The notes beneath the pieces are model-generated. The model was not told the origin of the DNA and did not search any database. It worked only from the letters and a program-made list of their open reading frames with translations. A DNA stretch of 64,000 nt from Ptychodera flava (taxonomy: Eukaryota > Hemichordata > Enteropneusta > Ptychoderidae): positions 32,370,296-32,434,295 of the forward strand of contig NC_091945.1 of assembly GCF_041260155.1 (NCBI RefSeq), in the 5' to 3' direction. Within the stretch, counting starts at the first letter, position 1. Each line of letters opens with the position of its first letter. The translations under genes were made by a program, and so were the position numbers. Shown here piece after piece: positions 46,821-60,070 of the stretch.

Positions 46821-48649
46821 AGAAATACAGTGCTCTGACCGACACAATCACTCTAAAACTCTCTTAGCACCCAGGTTTGGTGTTTCTGAGGAAAAGTAGG
46901 GCCTCTCCAGAACACAATGGGGTGAAGAGGTTAAACACATAAGATTGTCTTAATCAACTGTAGGAAATTATTTTCCCTTCAGAGAAGGAAAAAGATTATC
47001 ACAATCAACAGCACTCCAAATATGAACTTAATCTCAAGCAATGTAATAATCATCTTTGTCTACAGCATCCATAGATAATCTCTGGATTATCTTTTCATCT
47101 AATTCCACAGCATGTGACAGCTTGGCTAAATCTACATGACACGGAATGTCCTCAATGGCACTGAATAATAATCTGTATCTAAAATAGTATTGAATGGCTT
47201 GGCATTATATTACACCCTGCATTCAGAGACTATCCTGTTTCTAGTGACAGATATAAACTTATTTCTTGAATCTCCTACCTCCAAATCCAGAGAAGATATA
47301 TAAAATTTAAATGTCAGAGTTCTTTTCTCTAAAATCCGGCCAATGTTTTTCATAAACACAGTTTACACTCTAAGTTGTTCACTACTCAATGTCACTGTGT
47401 GCTGTGCTGGTCTGTATTGTCTTACATAGAAAAGTTAGGCAATGTGCGGTATGTTGAGTTAGGCAAGTTTCTATGACCACTCTTTGCAAGTCATATTATA
47501 TGAGCAAACCAAGCTTGTGAGTTATGATTATCAAATATTTTTTTTCCAGAATGTCTGTCACCTGTTGAAGTAAAAATATAATTGATAGAGTACGGATAAA
47601 TTTTTGCAAATGAGCTGATGTATGCTGAGATTTTAACCTTTATTTGTATTTTTCAATTCTAATAGTTACCAATAAATTTTTCCTATATTTTGCTGAACTA
47701 TCTAAACAAATGTGAAAATGTCTATACATCTGTATTTATTCAGCATACACCTTCATATATTGCTTTATCAACATAAGTAAACAAATGAGGATGACAAACA
47801 TGAGTTTTGAAGATTGAAATTACAAAATTTTTACACATGATAGATCGTATCTGTTTAATATCATTTTATCACATTCAATGATTTACCGTTACCACACTAA
47901 ATGCAATTTTTTTCACCAAACTCTTGTATGTTTACGACTTTAAATGTCTTGCTCAACAGGCGTTAACAGTCATGTTTGCCATTTTAGTTCCACTCACTGA
48001 AAGTACATTTGATAGAGCATCATGGCTTTAGATGTGCACACTATGACATATATATATATATATATATATACCAAACATTGCCAAGTGTCAATTGCCTCAT
48101 TCCAGAGTTTTGTGTGCTTGCTGTTTTCCAATCATGGAAGTCACAGAGATCCACATGGACAATCAATGCGGAAAATGTTTGGGAATACAGCAATGTTAAT
48201 TGGAATCCAGTATCATATGGAGAAAAACCATGTACCTACAATAATGATTTATATTTGCACATTGGTAAAATACAATAATATTTATATTGTAATAAAATCT
48301 AACATCAGATGGTAGTCGAAATAAAACTGTCAACACAACACTGACACTTGACACCAGATCTACCTAGTAAAGCCTGGTCGATTACAACCTGGTAATTTCT
48401 AACAGTTACTGTTTTTAGTTAAGAAACACTGAACTTGTGAACCCAGTGGATGTAATGAGCATTAAATCACAGAGGGGTCCCATGGCATTTAATTGTCTTG
48501 TTTGTAAGTGCATGCCGATCGCAGCGCTGGCTACCTCCTAGGGTAGGCCTACAGTAGCAACGGGCCCAGGCCAGACTGTCTGCCAAGTCGCCGGGATAAG
48601 CGGAACAGCACTTGTGCGCTTCTCAAGTTTCTGATTATAAAGTGAAACG

Positions 48650-48800
48650 CTGGCAGATACTTGCTATCTTTTTCAATAATAAATTGCATTAGTATGCCAA
48701 TTACACACACTTAAGCAAAACTGAGAACCCTTATTGCTTTTATAGTGGCCATCGAAGGCAAATGAGGCCATTTAGCGCCGCACAAAATATGGATAAAACC
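48650..48800. promoter_or_regulatory. enhancer-like patch 2
   Basis: Contains GCATTAGTATGCCAATTACA, GCTTTTATAGTGG and GGCAAATGAGGCCATTTAGC, a dense mix of homeodomain and POU-like cores in complex sequence. Candidate only. Confidence 0.3.
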
Positions 48801-50399
48801 CTGTTTTATGGGTACCAAGACACAGTTGTCTGTCAAAAGTAAAAGGTTAAGATACAACTGTTAAATTTTAGGAGTGAAATAATGAGTGAAACTCTAGAGC
48901 AAAAGAATTCCTTAATCAGCACACTTGTTGTAGCACATCAGATGTTTTTGATTAGATTGTCCAGATTTACATGTACGCTCTTCTCTCATTCCTCGTTTTT
49001 TTGCGGGCGACTCCAGAAGCGATTTTTGACATGCTTGTAAGCAGCCGATTGTACAATGTTTGGACACATAACTGTACACTGTATGAAAGAGCAAATAAAT
49101 CACACATACAGGGTTTTTGTTGTTTTGACAACAGCCAGGGCAACACTGTGGAGTTATCGAGGCAAACGAACAAATCTGGGTAAATAATAGGAAAGGAGGT
49201 GTGAGAACACGTAGTGGTTGAAAGAGGACCCGAGAGAAAGAGCCAACAATTATCCCAGTTACAAACTTGCCATTCAGCTGTTTAAATATTGTGATACAAG
49301 CCCATTACTAGTTTAAGGAAAAACCACACAGGCCAGGGAGTGCGCCACTTTCTTGGGGGCTTCTAACTTTCACCTAACCAGGCGTTCGTGGTTGGAAAGG
49401 AAGTGTGGCACGTGAGTGGACATATCCAAAACCTAGCCAAGCAGAATATACTGATTCGCAGCATGAAGACTTCATTCCCTGCCACTCCGGGCGATCTTCC
49501 ACCGTTTTATCCTACTAATTTGATGACATATCTCCCGGTCAAGAAGACGCACAGCCTATAAGCATGGGGACCTCTCTCTGTCAAAGCATAGCATATAAAA
49601 CTTGGCCAGACAGGCTTTGTTCGCCTGCATCCTTTGTCTGCACGCAATAAACATACAGCTGGAAGTATCACCACTATGGAGCTTTTGCAAAATGGTTGTT
49701 AGGGCACTACCATGCTGCATTAACATGTTTCAATAAGCCTGAGATGACAGCACCATAAAAACACAGAATGTAAGACATGTTTTACAGGTTTTTATGAAAA
49801 CAAACCTCGTGATTTATACCAGTACCTTATTCTTCCCAGAATGAAGGCTGGCACCCCTTCAACGATAAACTTAAATCATCCCTGTGTTAATGGCCGGTGG
49901 CTATTTTTATGAGTTACAGAGAGAAAAAAAAAGAATAAAAAAACGTCCGGAGATTGAGCAAGACCCACTGTCACTGTGGCACTAAGTGACCCAGCAGAAT
50001 TTAATGAAGATTACATGGCGGTAGATCACCTTGTATTCATCAAACAAATGCTTAAACCGAGCAACGGGGGTAACTTCAGCAAATAACACTGTGCATTTAA
50101 CAAGAAATTACCGAAACATCTTGCAGGACAATCTGTTGGGTTCAGGAAGGATGGGTGAAAAGTTTGGTGGCAAACGGTAATTAGACGTCCCAGCGAGAGG
50201 ACGATTTAGACTATGTACATACTACAAGATGCACACATGGTTAACTAATTAGCGCTAGGCTGCATATACTGGCCCAGTCATGTAGATGTCACATTCTTAC
50301 CAAGCCTCTCAGCGCGAGCAGTGTCCAAACATAGACTATGCTACATTTGACAAAGTAAACAAAGACAAAAGCAGTGCTGCATACAGCACTGGCTTTCTG

Positions 50400-50540
50400 A
50401 CAAGGACACAGCCGATTCCCGGGCAGTGCTAATGAGCCAATGGGCAATTAAAATACCCCATCGCTATGGGCATTCTGCAGCATCCTGTGCAGTGCATGCT
50501 GGGATACCCACCGCCAGACGGTGGCAGCGACACCACTGTG
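50400..50540. promoter_or_regulatory. enhancer-like patch 3
   Basis: CTAATGAGCCAATGGGCAAT then TAAAATACCCC, followed by GC-rich CACCGCCAGACGGTGGCAG, which folds as a short inverted repeat (CACCG/CGGTG). No coding potential. Candidate only. Confidence 0.3.
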
Positions 50541-53500
50541 CAACACAGTCTGTGCATCAATCATACATCCCACTTCTTCAGGATTTCCTTTGAAACCAGC
50601 TGACAAACCTTAATTCCCGTTCGAAACCAACTCACAAATCTTTCTTGCCATCTATCTAAATCCACAAGATGTCACGTTAATAAGATCGTATTTAAGGAGT
50701 ACTTTGACATAAACATATCTGTACGACATGTCCTAATTTCTCTCTTGTTTATGCGCAGCGGTGGTCATGCAACAGCCGAAAAAAAGTCGAACGCACGCTT
50801 TCATATGGAAATATTTCATGTACTCTTACATGCCTTGGACTATAATTGATGTGTTTGGGCTCTTGATAATATGTTTTTCACATTAGTATAAATTGATGCA
50901 GCTGTTTTTGTGTTGTCGACTAATTTGATGTGTACCAAGTAGCAACCAATATCAACCCTTTTCAACCTCCAGGTGAACACCCACGCAAAGCCAGCAACAA
51001 GCAGTCACCAAAGATTGGAAGCATCAATAATATGAACTCCATAAAGTGTCCCAATTGAAAAGCTACACCACTGATCAATCACAAGAAGAGAGTATGGACA
51101 TGTTGCCTGTCTGCGACAGAGGCCGTTTACTCCTCGTCTTTCCAGTTTGAAACAGAGCAGGGATAGACGTTTGAAGGGGCCATCTGTTCTCCCGTGATGT
51201 TATGTATCCGTATGTGTGGTATGTAGTATCAATCACACAGACCTGATGCATACAATGTGTGTTTTCAAGGTAAAGACTACACAAAAATATCAGACAGCAC
51301 ATCTTTTTCCCCTTTCTTTGGTATCTTCACAGCCAGAAGTCTTGGTGATTTTAATTCTTACTGCAATGTTAGCCTGAGGACAGTAGAGGTCTTCTGAGAC
51401 AAAAGGAAATAACCAAACAACATCAAACTTTTGGCGAGAAAGGAGATTAATTTCAAAAAATATTAACCATGGAGGGGACTTGTATTTCAATGGAGCAAAG
51501 TTTCCATGCATCTAATGGGTACATGTTCAAAATTTCGAGAGTTGTTTTCATAGTATGATGCCATGGCAAGGCGGTACTTGACCGCAAATGTACTACAACC
51601 TGACATGACACTAAAGATCAAGGCGAGTCAATCCATAAACCTGCCATCATCAGAATATGACAATGCGGTCAAGTACTTTTTTCAATTTGCTACAAATACC
51701 GCAGAGAACAGAATGATGTCATGCAGGGGGAATCCTGTCACACTACGGAATGCATTTGCAATACTGAAAGATTGTTTTTGGAAACATCCCAGAAATTTAT
51801 TTCCTTTGTGGTACTTGTCAAAACTAATCAAATACAGTTTTGGCTTGAACATATATATGACAATATGGTGACCTCAAATAACCGTGAGATCACTAAAATA
51901 GAAAAATCATCACAAATTTCAAAGCATTACAACATTGCTGTATCTACAGGTACCCTCTGACAATGATGGCTTGCTCTCCACCTCCCCCCCCCCCTCCTCC
52001 TGCCAGTGGGGATGAACCTCAAAGAAGGGAATGGGGAGGGCGGGAAATGCCAGTGGGAAGGTTACACCAGTCTTGCAGTTTCAAACTGTCAAAACGTAAC
52101 TGCACAGCAAGTAGACTTGGTTGTCTAGGTATTGCTTAGACAACGTACACACACAGATACTATACACACTGAATCTGACAAATCTTATGTACACAGTAAC
52201 ATGCAGCATGATCTTATTATTAGACTTGTTTTGAGTGACATGTAGTATTCCTTCCATTTCTCAGTGTAAACTTAGTCTTGTGTGCTTAAACCGCCCTTTA
52301 TTCTGAAGAAAAAAATCAACAGCTAGCGGGAGCACAGGTCAGGGGGGACAGCGGCTGACAGAATGAAAGGTTGCAAACGTGAACAGTTGGCACTGAGTTC
52401 TTACAAAGTTTGGTGTGTGATCTGACCATCACTAGAAATCATTAAAACTTGGGTGGCATGTCAACCTTCTGGATGAAAATGTTTCACACTCAGCTTTTTA
52501 TAATTTTTATTCCAGATTTATGACAAAACTAAGGTACACCTTTGTATTGAATTTTATACACACAACTTCTGATACATAGTTTTATATTTATTTCTTCTTT
52601 TATTCCAAATGCAGTGTATAAATAACTCGTGCTAGAAAAAAATTGGCTTCTGTTTTTTCATAGGAAAGAGATATATGACTGATGAGTGCGGGCTTTGCAT
52701 GGAAGATGGACTCAAATTGACTTTATTTGTGTGACATGTGTATGTTGTCAATGCTTTTCAAACTACTCAAACACAAAAAAAGTTCAACATTTTCTCTTTA
52801 CAGACCACTTGGAATGTCATGCATTTTAAATAGGTGAACACTTTATGATCCGCTAAATTGATTACAGTGAGAGTACATGATTGAGGGAGCTCCATGGCCA
52901 TCCAATTTTACTGATGACCACTTTGTAGCAGAGTTGCTTTTTGCTCTTTTCACTTTTATGTCCGGCTTTTGTCTTTGGCCGGACCTGCCTTCCCCCTTAC
53001 TCCCAAAGCAATTTCCACTCAGACAACATGCTAGTTGAATAAGTTCAAAAGAATGTACTTACAAACTGAAGGTTGTTCAGGGTTTGGCCAATTCACAGCC
53101 CGTCCAAGTGTCAATTGTGAGGCACAGCGGAGACAGACATCCCATGAGATGAAACAAAGAAAAGGGGAGAAAACAAAAAAGCACATCAAACATGAAATAT
53201 GAGCCCCAGTAAAGATTGTAATGTACTGTTTCCTAGCCATAGAAAGTTCAGCCAGTTATGACACAATCAATCAGGCAGCCAAATAGAACCTGTTGACAGT
53301 CTAACAAAGTTCACTTGAATAAGCTATTTGTTTGATAATTTGTTCAACCATGTCTGTATGCCACCAACACCGAACACACTAACTCATAACCCACACACAC
53401 ACACACAGTCATATTTTCAAACAGATGCTCCGCTCTCTTTCCCCACCAATGATAACATTCCGCTTTTCAAATTCTCTTCCACTGTCACATCAAGCTTCCT

Positions 53501-53559
53501 AGCATCGTAAATTGAACAGGTAATTTAGACGGCCCTGCCAGCACATCCGTGGAAATGCC

Positions 53560-53900
53560 TTCAAATATGTAATAGAAATATCAACACAGAATTCACTTAA
53601 TTTGCGACGACTGCCTCTTACTCGGAGATTAATGACCACAGCCAGGTGATTTCATCCAGATTCTATTCACAGCTATTTAACTCGTTCAGTGTGGAACACT
53701 GGTGCAATTAAATTTCCACGAGAAAATTACTTTTGGGTCTCTTCATCTCCGCGCCGCTCCAATTACCAACTGCTTTAAGAATAAGTTACAGCTGATTATG
53801 TTGCCTATTTCATCAGCTCTTCATTTATTACAAGCCCAGTTTAATCTGTAAACTTGTCAGTTCTCAAGTTGTATTCATGACACCATGTCTTTCGTTTTAT
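53560..53900. promoter_or_regulatory. enhancer-like patch 4, homeodomain-core rich
   Basis: Complex non-repetitive sequence with many ATTA/TAAT cores: GGAGATTAATGACC, GTGCAATTAAATTT, CTCCAATTACCAACTGC, GCTGATTATGTTGCC and TTCATTTATTACAAG. Also CAGGTGATTTC and CAGCTGATT E-boxes. All six frames are interrupted. Composition and motif density resemble developmental conserved noncoding elements. Confidence 0.45.
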
Positions 53901-56900
53901 GCTCTGCTTGAAATCAGTGATTTCAATCCAACCATAGCACTCCTTTGTTTTTTGCCATTACGCTTTCTAAAGTTGTGTTCTTCTGTAATTTATGGCCAGA
54001 GCTGTAATGTGTTTGGACTTTTCGCCTTTCATTTCAAGAGATAATTGCCCGTCCATTCAGGGGGTTTTTGACTTGCAGATTTTGTCATACTTGTAGTGGC
54101 TGATACAATGCTCACCCATGGGTCACCTTTTGATGATGTTTACTGAATTGACAAGCAGAGTTTATTGCACTGCGGAGCCTGATTTGAGGGAGTAATGTAT
54201 GAAATTAGATGGATAAGAGCATTAAATTCACAAAAAGGCTTACAAGAAACAATTGTTTCAGGGTCTTATGCTAAGTCAAAGTTCTGAAACAATCCCACTT
54301 TCACATGCAAATAAGTACATTAATACCTTGAAGAACACAAACAAGTGTATACCTACCTACCCACACACATTCACATAAATACATCGAAACAACTGTTTAG
54401 AGACACCATAACTCTTTGGTGAAATTCTGAGATAACTTGAAATGAGGAATTATATTTTCTACTGATGATAAAAAACGATACCGTTCCTTCTGTCAAAGAT
54501 TTCGAATACAACATATTTAAATGTATGTGCTGCTTTCAAAAAGTTATTATTTTATATTTTACATATACTAGCAGTGGACAACGCCCCAGGTTGTTATATT
54601 TTAGCCAAACACTGAATATTTAGATGATTACTGATATTGCACAATACTGTGACTCGTTTCACAGGAATACATTAAAAGATCTGAATATCTGAATTCTGGT
54701 TTTTATTTTATATTCCATTTCTTTGTTTGTTTGGATTTTGAAAATTTTGCAATCATCATGATCATTCCAAAAAAATTGATCTTTTTCTTGCAAAATGTTT
54801 GGCGGAATTATTGGTGTCATACATTTGTTTTGGATCCATCTTGTCCTCGCGTGTATTGGTATAATTAGTTTTGAATGAGCCAAAATGACTGATATCACGA
54901 AGAAATTAATGAACAAAACTTGGTGTATTGTGGAAAGTGCGTACTTGACACAATTATTAGAACAGAATGACATTACCTTGCCGTAGTTAAAGAAAATCAA
55001 AACAAAAAATCAACTTTTTACATCATCAGTGTTATCCCGTACACTCTGACCAAGCAATGTGAAAAAATATGTCCAACTATCATCAGATGACAAAATTTAA
55101 GCAGGGTCACACACGGCGCGATGGTGATTGACAGGCTGGCAGTATGTTTTTGATGAAAGGTTTATTACCTATTAGACTAAAATGCTGAAGTTTTCCCCTT
55201 TTCACCCACCTTGCATTTTCATTTTAAAACAAACCTGTGTATTCACTCTGACAACATTGATATGGAAATTTATCATTACCTGCCACAATATGATTAATTC
55301 CTTTTTCGGAAATCAAACACATATGTTTGTCATAGCGGCACTCTTTTAGAGTTTGTGACAGACATACACACACACACAAAAAATTGACTGAAGGCCGGCA
55401 AAAAAGGATGTAAGGTTGGGCTAGCTAACAAACAGTGCGGTAATATAATTGCATGTTTGACATCGACTACTACAATAATGTCACCGGTGAGACTGACATG
55501 ATCTACATCTGTAGTGTTGATTTGTCCGACACAATGTTTTTTTTGTGAATGTAAATATTGCTGACTTGCAGCTCGTCACGCCAGCAACGCTACTGTCCAC
55601 GGAGCGCTACAGCATCCAACTCCTGAGGCAGACGACAGATCCCTAAACATCCCGTAATGATTGAGTTGAGATGACTTTGATAAGACTGATGACTTGACGC
55701 CATCATCATAATCAACTAGAATGAAGTGTCAGTCTTAACTAACTGCCTCATTCTTCCTAATGCTAGCAGCATGTGTTGGCCTTCAATATACCCATATTTT
55801 CTACTTCTCAATAACAAGACCCGAACACTCATCCGCATCCTATCAACGGATCCATAATATTATTATCTCTGTGTTTTCTCAGGAGTATTCAAGCAAGATT
55901 CCTTTCTTTAGCCTCTCTCTGTATGATTGAAAGGCTTGTCTCCGTTTTCAATTGCCTCATACTTACCCCCTGTGTGTGCAGTGGTTGAGTCGGCCGGTGG
56001 GTTCCAATGAGATTCAGTCAGCCATGCACGTATATATGTCCACGGCACCATGATAGTAAAAGGAGGACAAAAATAGACAAAGAAAGTTACAACAAAGGCG
56101 AATCAAAAGAAAATGGAAAAGTCAGTGTAAGAGTAGATTGCAAGTCAGAGTTGTAGTGGTTACTTTTTGAAGGGTGTGTACTAATAGGCAAAGAATAAAA
56201 ACCTTTGGGCAATACGGGTTATTGTAGACTATGCTTCTCTTTGTCCAAGTTTGTTTATGTTTGCAGTTAGAAGGCTGTTAAAGCAGACACACCTTTGTGG
56301 CTGGCTGATTCCTTGCCAATGGTCAAGAATAACTGATGCCGACTTGTTTAGGTCGGTTGGTGTCGTTGGAAAGGAAAAAAAAAATCTGGGCGATGGAGTG
56401 ACAGCTGGTCTGATCCACATAATAACACTGACATAGACAATACTGCCGAAGGGAGGGTAACTTTCACCGGCAAGTATTTAAAACTGCGTCCTGGTTTTTC
56501 GTTTAAAAGTGGAAAATGTGTAGGTACTGACTGATTTATGAGCGACCAGCTTAAGAACTTGTCAATACAAGCAATTTGTGAGACAGCTGCATGTTTTTAT
56601 TTGGTGCAAGTCATTCTGTGTAAACGTTGTTGTCTTTCTAATGAGTACATGTAAATAGTATGCCCCACTACCCACCCCTCATTTGGGGCTGTCCATGCAT
56701 CATTTCCACTGTCGGCACACAACAAAGCTAGCCCCGGCTAAAACTCTGTCTGCGCTTTCCTTTTCACACGGACAACCATCGATCAGGTCCCACCCTTCTT
56801 TGCTGTAATTTAGCCGGTTTTACAGACTTAGTGTCCACCGCTCTATTCAACCCCCATGCAAATTCCTTAATCACTGTAGAACACAAATGAGATTAGAGCA

Positions 56901-57472
56901 GTGACTGTGTCTCCTCTAAAGCTTGATTTGATTTTAACATACTGTAACACATCACATCCTACATCTTACCCTATTCAACTCTCTCCGAGTCTTAACCTCT
57001 TCACTGAGATAAACAAAAAGTAAAAAAAATACTTTCCTGGAGCGGTTGATTTCCTTTCAAAAAGACTGATTGTTATCTGAACAAGAATAAAATCTGGCTT
57101 TCACATATGCATAAAATCTTTATAAAAAGCTAGTCTTCTGTCTGTCTTGTAAATTGACCGAAGGAGTCGGGAACTGTTTGGGTTATTAGTGTGGATCACC
57201 CAATGCTGGCTGACCTAGGCTTTGTAACAATGTTTACTGAGATTATAAATTACAGTTAACTGCATGAACATCTCAAGAAGCTTAAGGTCTCTAAGGCTTG
57301 TGAAAGAGGGTCGTTTTGCCTTTCTGTGATAAATAATGAAGATCACTTACGTTTGTGAAGTCCTATTTTGGCAGCAAATCAGCAAATCACATGAAAGAAA
57401 TAGAAAGTGAATCCATGTTAGAAATGTGGAGCTGATGGAAAATTTGCTGACTATGAAAAGGTTAGGGTCGAT

Positions 57473-57493
57473 GGGGGGGGGGGGGGGGGGGGG
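57473..57493 (+). repeat. 21-base poly-G tract
   Basis: Twenty-one uninterrupted G residues; same caveats as the longer tract at 2178. Confidence 0.9.
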
Positions 57494-59639
57494 AACACAC
57501 CTTGAGGAAAGGAAGGTGAGATGTGGGAATGTCTTGGAACAACTGGAATTGATGTTTTTGAGGTGTCTGTGTGGGTGCCATCAGAATAAAAATTATTTGG
57601 GTTAGGTGACACTGTGCAGGGCAGGAAATGAGTAAAATGACAATTGGACTGTGGTGTGTGGGTGGAGTGGAAATTACCATGATTTTGGCAAGCACAGGTG
57701 CTGGGGATAAATTAGTAGGGAAAAGTTAGCAAAAGTATTGAACAGATTAAATGGTATCTTTGACAAGAACATGCTTGATGAACAGTTGTTTTCATCATGA
57801 TACAGCAAGTATTGTTACAGATCTCACAAATTTAAATTCCTGTTAGGCCAAGAACAATAAGTGTTAATGTTTCAATGGAGTCTACAGTGCAACGTTATGA
57901 GAGCCGTGATAATTTTTATAGGTGTAGCTGAAAGGGGCATTACAATACATTTGGAGAGTGAGGCAGTTGGAAGATTATGATAAAAGCGGCATTGTGGTTG
58001 ATGTGAAAATTGCATAGCAATAAATGCAAGAATAGGGACATGTAATGAAATGGTGATGTTTGGAGAAAATTAACGGTGTTATGAAAATTGCAACATATAT
58101 TGAAGTGCAAAGGTCGCGAGGAGTCCATTGGATTTGAAAAGCGGAGGCGAGTAATTTACCCTGAGATTAGCATGAATTTCAGATGGAGCAGAAGTTGCAG
58201 AAAATTGGAATGAATATTTTGGTAAGTGAGGTGTTGGAAAAATTCCCATGATCAGGGAAAGGTTGGGCATCAGAAAAGTACATGCGCCAGATTGAGAGTG
58301 GTGAACGTTGCAACTGTAACGCCATCTCTGAAGTTTCAAAGCATGGCAACTGGTGAACATAGCCTAATAATTCAATCAGACTATTGAGATATCTACACTG
58401 ACCAATAGGAGAGATGAAACCAGGAAAATATTTTTGATCTTGGACATTCCCTGGAATGCCTCAGAAATCTAACAATGAAATCACAAACATTTACAAAAAA
58501 AAACATGTTTGTCTGTTTTCATCGCATTCAAAAAATATTTCTATCCCTTTATTGTGAATTTGAATATTTATTTCTTTTTTATTTGTTTACGATCTAGTCA
58601 TCACCATCTTTGTGTTTTTTTGCTTGTCTGCAGTATTCATCTTAAGGAACCTGCAAATGGCTCCCAATGCATGGAGTTTTCCACTAAGCATTTCAAAATA
58701 AATCAATCAATTCTGGGAGTGAGGAAATTGTAACATATCTTCATGTGTGGGCGTTAGAAAGAGCGTAATGAATTTTGAAATGCAACGGATGATAAAAGAA
58801 GTGTGCCTGATTGAAAAGTATAGCAGCATTAAAATTGAGATGATTTTCACAAAGCCGTTTGTGGTGTGTGATAACATATGGATACAGCAGTATTCATTTG
58901 TTGAAGTTATGTATCATTCTTCACTTGGCTGTCTACACCCATGTTTTGTTTGTTTCCATTACGATAGATAATAAATTTTGTATGTAGAACTGATCAAGAA
59001 GAGGCCAATTACAGCAGAAAATCAAATGTGTCAATTGCAACAGGAATGAGTGAACGGCCAGAAACTATACAGATGGTATGGACTGGAAAACTTTGAGGAA
59101 CTTCAGGTAGTGTGTTAACTTCACAGAAAGGGAAGTACAACAAAAATTTTTTGTGTGTGTATTAAAGATAAACCGACATTTTGTGATGAATTTGTATGAG
59201 TAGTTAACAGGATTTGTCTTGGACTGGGAAAACAGAGGTGATGTGATGAATAGCAGAATGACCATGTCACGGTGCAGGTGGCTACAGAATTAATTTCAAG
59301 AGTGTGGGGGTGTTAAGTGAAATGCACAATTGCACCGACTCATGCATTTCTCTTCACAGGCAATTTTGTTTGTCTGGAAAAAGAAGTCTTTCTTTCTTTT
59401 CTTTCTTTCCAGAGGTACGATGCGATGAGGGGGATGCCATATGCCATCACAGAAGGCCGGCTTTATTGAGATGGCTAGTAATATGATGGCTGGTAATAGA
59501 ATTGTGGTAGCGTTATAACGTTCAAAAATCATGTAATAACATCTCCACACACCAAGTCCCAGCAAATTACAGCTTTTGATAATCCATCATGAATCTGTCA
59601 CGTCTATACTACAGCACAGCCACTATAATAATCCAGTCT

Positions 59640-60070
59640 AACATATTGAAGTGATCTTAATGAATAACTTGCATACTTTATTCAATTCTGGAGGGGAATA
59701 ACGCAGCCGACAAATTGACATTCCTATATTAACTACCCCTTAATTCTAATGCGATTCAATTGAAATTCTTCTAATAAATTTACTGCACCAGTATAATCAT
59801 GTTTTTGTTGCTACTGTATATGTTATTAAACTGCTGTGTAATCAGCGAAGAGCAGTTCATCAGAATATACCTGCTTTAATCAACTTAGTTGGATTAAGAT
59901 TGGGAGAAAAACTCCCGCCATGCATATGTAGCTTGTGGAGCAAGCCGTGTTGACAACATTATTGACTTTGACATTAATTTTCATCACACTGACGAGCACT
60001 GTCTCTTTTTTCACCATCTGCTGCTAACACCTTTGATTATCTCTATTGGTTTTCACCGATAAATAACACT
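59640..60070. promoter_or_regulatory. enhancer-like patch 5, homeodomain-core rich
   Basis: About 430 bp of complex non-coding sequence dense in TAAT/ATTA: CTTAATGAATAACTTGC, CCTTAATTCTAATGCG, CTTCTAATAAATTTACTG, GTGTAATCAGCG, GCTTTAATCAACTTAG and TTGACATTAATTTTCATCAC. No repeats and no ORF. The most enhancer-like stretch of the window by eye. Confidence 0.45.

Noticed and set aside
46860..46935. Fourth family B MITE
   Set aside because: Only the end GGTGAAGAGGTTAA is loosely similar; internal motifs are absent.
55975..56030. Strong minus-strand donor gtaagtatga after GC-richer sequence
   Set aside because: No matching acceptor or recognisable peptide; may be an unknown SOWAH leader exon but cannot be supported.
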